Positions 1-7,586 of a stretch of 39,621 bases of DNA are shown piece after piece (positions within the stretch are counted from its first letter, which is position 1; each line of letters begins with the position of its first letter). The stretch is from Lachnospiraceae bacterium (GTDB lineage Bacteria > Bacillota > Clostridia > Lachnospirales > Lachnospiraceae). The translations under genes were made by a program, and so were the position numbers. The DNA lies in contig JAETOL010000029.1 in the NCBI GenBank assembly GCA_021771755.1, positions 1-39,621 on the forward strand, written 5' to 3'. Below the pieces are notes generated by a model that saw only the letters and a program-made list of their open reading frames with translations, did no database searches and was not told the origin of the DNA.

Positions 1-252
1 GGCAAGCCCCTGACCCTATCCCCGATGGAGTACAAAATGCTGAACCTGTTCCGCAAAAATCCCCGGCAAGTGCTGACCCGTGGGCAGCTTTTGGAAAAGC
101 TGTGGGATATAGACGAGAGGTTTGTGGACGAACACACCTTGACAACCTCCATCAGCCGGATTCGCAGCAAGATTGAATCCGACGGCGGCGCACCCTACAT
201 TAAGACTGTTTACGGCATGGGCTATCAATGGACGGGAGGCGAGGCAAAATGA
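1..252 (+). CDS. OmpR/PhoB-family response regulator, C-terminal DNA-binding part (5' end outside window)
   Basis: The frame is open from base 1, so this is the tail of a longer gene. The ~83 residues are a winged-helix effector domain: the segment LTRGQLLEKLWD is followed by TLTTSISRIRSKIE (recognition helix region) and YIKTVYGMGYQW, the standard end of OmpR/PhoB regulators. The receiver domain lies upstream of the window. The stop overlaps the start of the next gene as ATGA, so regulator and kinase are translationally coupled. By family knowledge it binds direct-repeat DNA when phosphorylated; by inference its targets are the three repeated elements downstream at 1321, 3834 and 6955. Confidence 0.93.
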   Translation, partial: GKPLTLSPMEYKMLNLFRKNPRQVLTRGQLLEKLWDIDERFVDEHTLTTSISRIRSKIESDGGAPYIKTVYGMGYQWTGGEAK

Positions 253-1280
253 AACTTAAAGACCTTTCAGTGAAGCGGCTGTTTGGCTGGGTAGCACTGG
301 GACTTGTCCTCTCCATGTCTGGGATTACCATAGCCCTGTTTCTTGTGACAAAACAGATGGCGGTGCTGCTGACTGGTGGGGTACTGCTACTGTGCGCCCT
401 TGTGGGGATTTTTGTACTGACGCAGGTGTTTGGAAAACGGCTGTCACAGTTTACCGCTGACCTGTGCCAGACTTTAGATCACATGATTGCCGGAAATGAA
501 GCGCCAAAACGCCTGGAGGATGGCGAAACCCAGCTTGCCAGGATCGGCCACCGGCTGGCAAGGCTCTATCAGATTATGCAGGAGAACCGCCGCCGGGTGG
601 ACGAGGAACGGCAGGAGTTACAGACCCTTGTATCCGATATTTCCCATCAGGTGAAAACGCCGGTAAGCAATCTGAAAATGGCGACGGACACGCTATTGGA
701 AAATCCTATGACCGAGGCGGAGCGTACCGATTTTATCGAGGGAATCCGCAGCCAGACGGATAAGCTGGACTTTCTCTTTCAAGCCCTTGTGAAAACTTCC
801 CGGCTGGAAACGGGCGTAATCCAGTTGGATAAGAAACCGGGCCGCCTCTTTGATACTGTGGCGCAGGCCATGAGTGGGATCGTGTATGCAGCAGAGAAAA
901 AGGAAATTATCGTGGCCGTAGACTGCCCGGAGGATTTGACGGTTTACCATGACAGCAAGTGGACATCTGAAGCCCTTTTTAATCTGCTGGACAATGCGGT
1001 AAAGTACACCCCGGCAGGCGGGGAAATCACGGTGTCGGCGGTGCTGTGGGAAATGTATGTGGAGATCAAAGTGGCCGACACTGGCAAGGGTATTTCCGAA
1101 AGCAATCAGGCCGCTATTTTCCGACGCTTTTATCGTGAGGAAGAAGTACACGAACAGCAGGGCGTGGGTATAGGCCTGTATCTGGCCCGCGAGATTGTAA
1201 CGCGGCAGGGCGGCTATATCAAAGTGGTTTCGGAGCCGGGCAAGGGTTCGGAATTTTCCATTATGCTACCTACAAAATAG
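249..1280 (+). CDS. Intramembrane-sensing sensor histidine kinase (BceS/VncS-like)
   Basis: This is a 343-residue kinase. I use the ATG at 249 because it overlaps the regulator stop; an in-frame start at 228 lies inside the regulator gene. Two membrane helices (about residues 13-34 and 38-60) are separated by only a few residues, so there is almost no external sensor domain. That is typical of kinases that sense through a partner ABC permease. A HAMP-like linker precedes the dimerisation box SDISHQVKTP with the likely phospho-accepting His133. The ATPase domain shows NLLDNAVKYTP (N box), VADTGKGIS (G1) and GVGIGLYLAREI (G2). The adjacent FtsX-type permeases support a peptide-sensing or detoxification role, by analogy with Bce/Vnc systems. 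The exact ligand is unknown. Confidence 0.95.
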   Translation: MKLKDLSVKRLFGWVALGLVLSMSGITIALFLVTKQMAVLLTGGVLLLCALVGIFVLTQVFGKRLSQFTADLCQTLDHMIAGNEAPKRLEDGETQLARIGHRLARLYQIMQENRRRVDEERQELQTLVSDISHQVKTPVSNLKMATDTLLENPMTEAERTDFIEGIRSQTDKLDFLFQALVKTSRLETGVIQLDKKPGRLFDTVAQAMSGIVYAAEKKEIIVAVDCPEDLTVYHDSKWTSEALFNLLDNAVKYTPAGGEITVSAVLWEMYVEIKVADTGKGISESNQAAIFRRFYREEEVHEQQGVGIGLYLAREIVTRQGGYIKVVSEPGKGSEFSIMLPTK

Positions 1281-1284
1281 AACG

Positions 1285-1325
1285 CGGCGGACGGCCATTT
1301 CCGGCTGCCCGCCGTAAATTTTTTT
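1285..1325 (+). terminator. Rho-independent terminator after the kinase gene
   Basis: A GC-rich hairpin with outer arms CGGCGG (1285-1290) and CCGCCG (1309-1314) is followed by AAATTTTTTT. It ends the regulator-kinase transcript just before the first repeated promoter element. Confidence 0.7.
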
Positions 1326-1426
1326 GAAATGTCCGAGCCTTGTAACAATTCACCCCGATTTTCATTATAATTTTTTGGCCGCTGTAACATTTCGCGGACA
1401 TTTGGGTTTTACAATACCCTTATCAA
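1321..1426 (+). promoter_or_regulatory. Shared promoter/operator element, copy 1 of 3
   Basis: A ~105 bp element is found almost unchanged three times in this window, each time just upstream of an ABC module. Copy 1 has an inverted pair AAATGTCCG (1327-1335) / CGGACATTT (1395-1403). It also has two direct boxes, TGTAACAATTC (1341-1351) and TGTAACATTTC (1383-1393), 42 bp apart or four helical turns. A TACAAT -10 lies at 1410-1415 without a good -35, as expected for an activated promoter. The permease start follows 31 bp after the -10 hexamer. Binding by the upstream response regulator is inferred. Confidence 0.8.
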
Positions 1427-1445
1427 ATATGGAGGTGATACGCCT

Positions 1446-3833
1446 ATGACATGGCCTTTTGAAAATGACACCAGCGTCATTGTAAAGAAATTAGCAAAAC
1501 GCAATGTATCTTCAAATCGTATTTTTTGCTTTTTTAATGTTTTGACCATTGCGCTGGCAATTAGTTTGATTGTGGGAATCTCCTTATTCCAACAAGGCAG
1601 CAAAATTAGTGAACAAAAGATTTTGAATCAAATGCAGCAAGCTACCATCGGGGGGCTTACAGCAGAACAGATAGAAGTTCTGAAAAAAGAACCTGATCTT
1701 GAAGATATTGTACCCTATAAGCATAGTGATAGTTTTCTGATGGATGGGATCAAATTTGAAGCGGTTTATATGCCGACTGGTTTTGGAATTATAAAATCCT
1801 ATGAATTAGTCAGTGGAACCTGTCCAGAACAGTACAATGAAATTGCAATTGATAAAAATGTTCAATTAGAACTGGGGTATCAGCTAAATTTAGGAGATAC
1901 CATCACTTTACCAACGGCGGGGAGTAAAACAGAGGATTTCATCATTACTGGTTTTACTGATAATGTGGAAACAGGAACATTTTACTTTTATGTATCCCCA
2001 GCGTATGCAGAACAGGGCGTGTTATTATCTGATATTCCATATAGTGCCTTGATTCGTGTAAATGGCGCCACAGAAATGGGACTTATTGATTTTGAGAATA
2101 CAGTATATCGTCTGGCTTTATCCCAAGACATAAGCAGGAACCAACTTTATTTTAATAGCAAATTCTGTTCCTCACTTATTAGTGGATCAGGAATGGGAGG
2201 TGTTCTTTTAGCTACTCTTTTTATTGCATTTTCAAGCGGAATTGTCATATACAGTGTGTTCTACCTTTCGGTATCAAATCAAGTGTCGCAGATTGGACAG
2301 CTCAAAACTATTGGCATGACAGAAAAACAGATTAAGCGGATGATTCGTAAAGAGGGGTATCGTTTCTGCCTGTTCGGAATACCTGCCGGTATTACAGTAG
2401 GTATCATATTTGCATATTTATTAGAGCCGAATGGAATAACGATTATCAATGCCATAGCCACAAGTATTTTTGCAATAATATTAGGTATTATCATCGTACA
2501 AATTTCCGTATACAAGCCCGCACAAATAGCTTCAAATATTTCCCCTATTGAAGCAACAAAATATGTTGGAAACGATCCAGAACTAAAAGAAAGTAGAGTG
2601 CGCAACAGGAAAAATCATATTCGTCTCTCACCGTATTCTTTAGCCGTATTGAGCGAAAAGCAGAATCGAAAAAAACACAATCTGACGATTGCCTCGCTTG
2701 CAATCGGCGGGATTTTATTTATGGTTGGAGCCACTTTTATATCATCATGGAATCCAGATTCCTTTGCAAGAATGGGGAATTTGGAAGATGGAGAATATTA
2801 TATTACGATTAACCACAATACATTAGTTAACCCCAAACCGTATGGTATTTCGGAGTATCAAGTTGATACGCCTTTTTCACAGGAACTCATGGAAGAATTG
2901 CAACAAATCCCGGAAGTTAAAGAGATTTATGCTACGGAGAGAACCGCAGCCATTATTGAGTATCACGATGAACAATTAGAAATTCCCATTATTCCGATTA
3001 CGCCTGATAATCAGGAGGAAATTTTGAAAACGCTTCCTGCTGACTGGACATACGAAACATTGGTGGAACAAGACGCTATGGTTATATTAGGAACAAGCGT
3101 ACAGAAAGAAGTCTATCATACTTGCCCGTCAATAGGAGAAAAAGTGACATTACGATGGTTCGATGGAACTGAACACAGCATAGATATTTTGATTGCCGGT
3201 ACTTCCGAAAAAAGTATGAATGAGGGCTTTTATCTTCCAAAAGAAACCATAGAAAAGTTGTGGGGAGATATGGATTTAACAGCTTCCTTAACTTTGTCCG
3301 TACCTGAATATGAAAAAGTGGGTAAATCAGTAGAAAGCAAATTAAATGAAATACTGTCCCGACACCCTGATTTGGTAATGGAAACCTTACAAGAGGTAAA
3401 AGCATCTTCGGCAAATACGATTCATAATACCAGCGTACAAGTTTATGGGGTATCTGCCTTTGTCATTATGTTTAGCATTTTTAATCTGACAAACACCTTG
3501 ATTAGTCGTATCAGTACAAGGAGAAAAGAATTTGGAATATTGGAGTCTATCGGTATGACAAAAAAACAGATAAAGAAAATGCTGCTGCATGAAAGTGTCT
3601 TACTGATTATTCCATGCTTGATTATTACGGTTGTGGCAGGAACCTTGATGGGTTATTTGTTAGTACGGATATTGTCTGCGAATGGATTAACTTATTTTCA
3701 ATATGCTTTTCCTTTTATTCCATTACTGATTTACGGTGTCTGCTTAATAATAACACCTATTATAATTTCTGCTATCTGTCTAAAAATTCAATGCAGAAAT
3801 TCGTTGGTGGAACGGATCAAAATGGCAGACTGA
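1446..3833 (+). CDS. ABC transporter permease, FtsX/MacB-like, module 1
   Basis: A 795-residue membrane protein with the layout of large FtsX-type permeases. There is an N-terminal helix near residues 33-50, an extracytoplasmic domain, a first FtsX block near residues 245-365 (with IGQLKTIGMTEKQIKRMI), a central helix near 412-435, a second large external domain and a C-terminal FtsX block from about 660 (with EFGILESIGMTKKQIKKM). The end NSLVERIKMAD matches the ends of the other two permeases here. The start has GGAGG at 1431-1435. It follows promoter copy 1 directly with no ATPase gene, so it must borrow an ATPase or be non-functional. The gene is more AT-rich than the kinase and ATPases nearby. 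By family it would export or sense an antimicrobial peptide or lipid; the substrate is not deducible. Confidence 0.92.
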   Translation: MTWPFENDTSVIVKKLAKRNVSSNRIFCFFNVLTIALAISLIVGISLFQQGSKISEQKILNQMQQATIGGLTAEQIEVLKKEPDLEDIVPYKHSDSFLMDGIKFEAVYMPTGFGIIKSYELVSGTCPEQYNEIAIDKNVQLELGYQLNLGDTITLPTAGSKTEDFIITGFTDNVETGTFYFYVSPAYAEQGVLLSDIPYSALIRVNGATEMGLIDFENTVYRLALSQDISRNQLYFNSKFCSSLISGSGMGGVLLATLFIAFSSGIVIYSVFYLSVSNQVSQIGQLKTIGMTEKQIKRMIRKEGYRFCLFGIPAGITVGIIFAYLLEPNGITIINAIATSIFAIILGIIIVQISVYKPAQIASNISPIEATKYVGNDPELKESRVRNRKNHIRLSPYSLAVLSEKQNRKKHNLTIASLAIGGILFMVGATFISSWNPDSFARMGNLEDGEYYITINHNTLVNPKPYGISEYQVDTPFSQELMEELQQIPEVKEIYATERTAAIIEYHDEQLEIPIIPITPDNQEEILKTLPADWTYETLVEQDAMVILGTSVQKEVYHTCPSIGEKVTLRWFDGTEHSIDILIAGTSEKSMNEGFYLPKETIEKLWGDMDLTASLTLSVPEYEKVGKSVESKLNEILSRHPDLVMETLQEVKASSANTIHNTSVQVYGVSAFVIMFSIFNLTNTLISRISTRRKEFGILESIGMTKKQIKKMLLHESVLLIIPCLIITVVAGTLMGYLLVRILSANGLTYFQYAFPFIPLLIYGVCLIITPIIISAICLKIQCRNSLVERIKMAD

Positions 3834-3938
3834 TTTTGAAATGTCCGAGCATTGTAACATTTCACCCCGATTTTCAATGAAATTTTTTGGCCGCTGTAAC
3901 ATTTCGCGGACATTTGGGCTTTACAATGACCTTATCAA
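3834..3938 (+). promoter_or_regulatory. Shared promoter/operator element, copy 2 of 3
   Basis: Same element as at 1321: inverted pair AAATGTCCG (3839-3847) / CGGACATTT (3907-3915), boxes TGTAACATTTC at 3853-3863 and 3895-3905 (42 bp apart), and TACAAT at 3922-3927. It begins at the end of the permease 1 coding region with no separate terminator between them. It drives module 2. Confidence 0.82.
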
Positions 3939-3959
3939 CAAAAGTGAGGAGGCGACGCA

Positions 3960-4613
3960 ATGGAACTGCCCCCGACATTGATTTTGAATCTGGCGCTGCT
4001 GATCGTCCCGCCCGTTGTCCTCGTGCTGGTGTTCCGGCAATGGCTGGCCCGGCACATCCGCTGGACGGTTGCCTTGACTGCTCTCTGTGATGTTCTCCTG
4101 TTTTGGGATGAACTGTTCTACTATGAGAGCTTCGGCCTATTGAATTTTATGAGCATTTTACAGACTATCGACCTGAAAAAGTATTACGGCACAGAGCCGA
4201 ATATCACCCGCGCCCTTGACGGCGTGAACTTCTCCGTGGAGGACGGCGAATTTGTGGCCGTTGTGGGAACCTCCGGCAGCGGCAAATCCACCCTGCTTCA
4301 CATGATGGGCGGGCTGGACACCCCTACTTCTGGCAATGTGATTGTCCGGGACAAAGAACTGTCGAAAATGAACGACGAACAGCTTACCATCTTCCGTCGC
4401 CGCAACATCGGCTTTATCTTCCAAAACTACAATCTTGTTCCGATCCTGAATGTATATGAGAACATTGTCCTGCCGGTGGAACTGGATGGGGACACGGTGG
4501 ATCAGAAGTTTTTGGACGATATCGTTCACCTGCTGGGGCTGGAAGATAAACTGAAAAATATGCCGAACAATCTTTCCGGCGGCCAGCAGCAGCGTGTGGC
4601 TATACTATTTTGA
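3960..4613 (+). CDS. Truncated ABC ATPase (MacB/LolD-like) with an N-terminal membrane extension, module 2
   Basis: The 217-residue frame starts at an ATG behind GAGGAGG. Residues 1-63 are hydrophobic (about two membrane helices), unlike any ABC ATPase. From residue 64 (ATG at 4150) it reads as a MacB/LolD-type ATPase: SILQTIDLKKYYG, Walker A GTSGSGKST, Q-loop FIFQNYNLVP and signature LSGGQQQRVA. It stops two codons after RVAI, so Walker B, the D-loop and the H-loop are absent. ATP hydrolysis should be lost. The membrane extension may be a separate small protein fused by a deletion, with translation restarting at 4150. The frame overlaps the next permease by 4 bp. Its last 116 intact bases are identical to those of the module 3 ATPase. 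Confidence 0.85.
   Translation: MELPPTLILNLALLIVPPVVLVLVFRQWLARHIRWTVALTALCDVLLFWDELFYYESFGLLNFMSILQTIDLKKYYGTEPNITRALDGVNFSVEDGEFVAVVGTSGSGKSTLLHMMGGLDTPTSGNVIVRDKELSKMNDEQLTIFRRRNIGFIFQNYNLVPILNVYENIVLPVELDGDTVDQKFLDDIVHLLGLEDKLKNMPNNLSGGQQQRVAILF
4488..4603 (+). repeat. 116 bp perfect repeat ending at the ATPase breakpoint (copy in module 2)
   Basis: This block matches 7431-7546 base for base, while the ATPase sequence just upstream differs between the two modules at many third positions. In both copies identity ends exactly at GTGGCTAT, after which unrelated permease sequence begins. It looks like a conversion tract or shared deletion endpoint. Confidence 0.85.
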
Positions 4614-6895
4614 CGATTGCACTTGCAAGTGCATTATTATCTACGATTGTCCTTTATGGGTTTGGAGTGCCACAGGAAACACAAAATCTCAACAAAAAAA
4701 CAGCACAGATTGTATATCACGCTATTTCTGAACAACAGGGACAGGAACTATACAAGCAAGAAGAAATTGCGTGGGTTGGGGAATTTTTTAACGCCTTTTC
4801 TGAACAGGTAAATCATTCAACCGTTAATTTTACTTATGCGAATGCAGATATGCTAAAATCGCAAAGTATGCCCTATTCGGGAGATTTACCAACTGCGGAG
4901 GATGAAATTGTAGTACAGGAATCTTTTTTGGATAGTTTGGGCTATTCAAATGAATTGGGACAGACAATTCAAATCCCCTTTTCTGACGGGACTACCCATG
5001 ATTTCAAACTAACGGGGATCTTAAATGTGAAAACTGGCGACATTGGACGCTATACAGCCATTATATCAAAAGAACTGACAGAGCAGCAGTATGGAAATAA
5101 TATCGTGATGGATTATTATATTGGCTTAAAGAACGCCCCAAATATGAGCGAAGAAGAAGCCACCAGCTATGCAAACACCCTTGCACAGCAATTAAAAATC
5201 CCCGATGATAATGTTATCGTCCGTTCCACATATTTCAACTTAAAGGACGAAAATCGAGGAAGCGATATGCTGTTCTATTTCTTGATCGGCTTTATAACTT
5301 TCGTTGGTTCCGGCATTGTTATCTATTCGATTTTTTATATTTCAGTAGCAAGCAGTATCCGTAACTATGGACAGCTTCGCACAATCGGAACAACAAAACG
5401 ACAGATCAAGAAGATGGTTTACCGAGAGGGAAAATCACTTGCCGCCATTGCTATTCCTATTGGTTTGGTTATTGGAAATGTGATTGGGTACTTTTTAGTT
5501 CCCGCCGGTTGGTACTGGCTGACTACTTTATGTGTGACGGTTGGGGTTGGACTTTTTGCTTTTATTATTGTGATGATTTCCATTCGTACACCTGTAAAAA
5601 AAGCTGCGGCAGTATCTCCGATGGAGGCTTTGCGATATTCCGATTATAAAGGGACGATTAAAGAAAGTTCCGTGTTGCACCGTAAGATAACCCCTGCTTC
5701 ACTTGCTAAAATGAATCTGTCCAGACAAAAGGCAAAATCCATTTTAACAATACTTTCTCTTTCACTTGGCGGAGTATTGGTTGTACTGATTTCGACAATA
5801 TTAGTTTCTTATGATGGTGTTTCAGAGGCAAGAGGCAGGGATTTCCCTGTCGGTGAATTTAATATTAAACTTAACGCGAATCAATCCTTTGATACTGCAC
5901 ATATTTCTTTAACCAAATTGCAGCAAGAAAATCTATATAATGATGATTTTGAAAAAGCAATCGAATCCATTGATGGTGCTACCGAAACAGTGCGTTGGTA
6001 TTATACGGACGCAGAATATAGCGTAAATGGTAATTCTGGAAAATGGATTCAGGGCTTTCGCCGAGATGAGCAGCAGAATTTGGAGAAAGAACGAATTGCG
6101 GGAACGATTGATTATGATGAACTGATTGCGGGCAATGGAATTGTCTTGCTTCAAGAGCGTGCCGATCTCTATGATATAGAGGCTGCGTTAGGCGATACCG
6201 TTGAAGTGAACTATGAAACCGAATCTGGCCAAATTTACACAAAAGCCTATACGGTCATGGGCATTGTAAACGAATATGCTTACTCTGGCTTTCCAAAATG
6301 CTTTGCACTCCCAGAACAGCTTATGAATGAAGCGACCGGGATAGATTGCACAGGCACTATTTCCGTAATTACAGACACAGATAAATTCGATACGGTTGAA
6401 ACTGCATTAAATCAGCTAATAGACGGAAATGGCGATTTGGTTATGGACACCATAGCGGAGAGCATAACTTATTATAGCAGGAATCAACAACTTCCCTTTG
6501 GAGCATTGTTGATAGTAGCTATTATTGTTGTGTGCTTTTCCCTAATCAACCTTGTTAATACGACAATCACGAACTTTCTGTCTCGGAGGCAGGAAATTGG
6601 AATGTTACAGGCGATTGGTTTGAGTAAAAAGCAACTTATCAAAATGCTGTATTATGAAGGATTGATTTATTCAGTCTTTGCTACGCTTGTAACATTGATT
6701 TTGGGAACTGGATTTGGTTTCCTCTCCGTACAAGTTGTGAAAACGATAAATCCCTATTTCTATTATTCATTCCCGTGGCCGGTCGTATTGATATATTTAG
6801 CAATACTATTGATTGTGCAATTTATCTTGATTTCCTATACAACTGGAAGTTTGAAAAAGCAATCTCTTGTTGAGCAAATCAGAGCGATGGAATGA
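4610..6895 (+). CDS. ABC transporter permease, FtsX/MacB-like, module 2, N-terminally shortened
   Basis: The open frame can begin at a TTG (4610) inside the ATPase 3' end; the first residues (TIALASALLSTIVLYGF) are already in the first membrane helix. Full-length relatives begin with ~15-25 cytoplasmic residues ahead of this helix, so the natural N-terminus and start signals are missing. The rest is complete: first FtsX block with YGQLRTIGTTKRQIKKM, second with QEIGMLQAIGLSKKQLIKM, and C-terminus SLVEQIRAME. The gene is AT-rich like permease 1 and unlike the ATPase fused to it. Translation, if any, would depend on coupling to the truncated ATPase. It is probably a deletion derivative. Confidence 0.85.
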   Translation: MTIALASALLSTIVLYGFGVPQETQNLNKKTAQIVYHAISEQQGQELYKQEEIAWVGEFFNAFSEQVNHSTVNFTYANADMLKSQSMPYSGDLPTAEDEIVVQESFLDSLGYSNELGQTIQIPFSDGTTHDFKLTGILNVKTGDIGRYTAIISKELTEQQYGNNIVMDYYIGLKNAPNMSEEEATSYANTLAQQLKIPDDNVIVRSTYFNLKDENRGSDMLFYFLIGFITFVGSGIVIYSIFYISVASSIRNYGQLRTIGTTKRQIKKMVYREGKSLAAIAIPIGLVIGNVIGYFLVPAGWYWLTTLCVTVGVGLFAFIIVMISIRTPVKKAAAVSPMEALRYSDYKGTIKESSVLHRKITPASLAKMNLSRQKAKSILTILSLSLGGVLVVLISTILVSYDGVSEARGRDFPVGEFNIKLNANQSFDTAHISLTKLQQENLYNDDFEKAIESIDGATETVRWYYTDAEYSVNGNSGKWIQGFRRDEQQNLEKERIAGTIDYDELIAGNGIVLLQERADLYDIEAALGDTVEVNYETESGQIYTKAYTVMGIVNEYAYSGFPKCFALPEQLMNEATGIDCTGTISVITDTDKFDTVETALNQLIDGNGDLVMDTIAESITYYSRNQQLPFGALLIVAIIVVCFSLINLVNTTITNFLSRRQEIGMLQAIGLSKKQLIKMLYYEGLIYSVFATLVTLILGTGFGFLSVQVVKTINPYFYYSFPWPVVLIYLAILLIVQFILISYTTGSLKKQSLVEQIRAME

Positions 6896-6910
6896 CCTTT
6901 TGAGATTAGT

Positions 6911-6936
6911 GGGGTGGCATATGCTGCCCCGTTTTT
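6911..6936 (+). terminator. Rho-independent terminator after permease 2
   Basis: GGGGTGGCA pairs with TGCTGCCCC (two wobble pairs), followed by GTTTTT. It separates module 2 from promoter copy 3. Confidence 0.75.
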
Positions 6937-6954
6937 CTCCCATTTCTCAAAGAT

Positions 6955-7060
6955 TTTTTGAAATGTCCGAGCGTTGTAACATTTCGCCCTGGTTTTCAAT
7001 GTGATTTTTTGATGGCTGTAACATTTCGCGGACATTTGGGTTTTACAATGGCCTTATCAA
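6955..7060 (+). promoter_or_regulatory. Shared promoter/operator element, copy 3 of 3
   Basis: Same element again: inverted pair AAATGTCCG (6961-6969) / CGGACATTT (7029-7037), boxes TGTAACATTTC at 6975-6985 and 7017-7027 (42 bp apart), TACAAT at 7044-7049. The spacing is kept in all three copies, while the sequence between boxes varies, which argues that the boxes are the conserved functional part. Confidence 0.82.
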
Positions 7061-7091
7061 CAGGCAGGCAGCCTTGAAAGGAGTTTTGAAT

Positions 7092-7586
7092 ATGCGCGTT
7101 TTACAGACGATTGACCTGAAAAAGTATTACGGCACGGAGCCGAACATCACCCGCGCCCTGGATGGCGTGAACTTCTCTGTGGAGGACGGCGAGTTTGTGG
7201 CCGTGGTAGGAACCTCCGGCAGCGGCAAGTCTACGCTGCTTCACATGATGGGCGGGCTGGACACTCCCACCAGCGGAACCGTGATCGTCCGGGGCGAAGA
7301 ACTGGCAAAGAAAAACGATGAACAGCTTACTATCTTCCGCCGCCGCAACATTGGTTTTATCTTCCAGAACTATAACCTTGTCCCGATCCTGAATGTGTAT
7401 GAAAACATCGTCCTGCCGGTGGAGCTGGACGGGGACACGGTGGATCAGAAGTTTTTGGACGATATCGTTCACCTGCTGGGGCTGGAAGATAAACTGAAAA
7501 ATATGCCGAACAATCTTTCCGGCGGCCAGCAGCAGCGTGTGGCTATTACGAGGCGGTGTTCACCGGTATTGACGAATCCGATGTGA
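7092..7586 (+). CDS. Truncated ABC ATPase (MacB/LolD-like), module 3
   Basis: I place the start at the ATG at 7092, behind AAAGGAG; an upstream in-frame ATG at 7074 has no site. The ~164-residue product has Walker A GTSGSGKST, Q-loop FIFQNYNLVP and signature LSGGQQQRVA. After RVAI it shifts into unrelated codons (TRRCSPVLTNPM) and stops, so Walker B and the switch histidine are missing and activity is unlikely. The N-terminal two thirds are close to the module 2 ATPase with scattered silent changes. The end overlaps the next permease frame by 31 bp. Full-length relatives are about 225 residues. Confidence 0.88.
   Translation: MRVLQTIDLKKYYGTEPNITRALDGVNFSVEDGEFVAVVGTSGSGKSTLLHMMGGLDTPTSGTVIVRGEELAKKNDEQLTIFRRRNIGFIFQNYNLVPILNVYENIVLPVELDGDTVDQKFLDDIVHLLGLEDKLKNMPNNLSGGQQQRVAITRRCSPVLTNPM
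7431..7546 (+). repeat. 116 bp perfect repeat ending at the ATPase breakpoint (copy in module 3)
   Basis: Partner of 4488-4603. The downstream flank begins TACGAGGCGG here and ACTATTTTGACG there; both are interior permease codons. Confidence 0.85.

Noticed and set aside
1321-7060. Triplicate ~105 bp repeat as a CRISPR array or insertion-sequence ends
   Set aside because: Copies are 2.5-3 kb apart, contain promoter elements and each precedes the same gene type, so an operator is the better reading.
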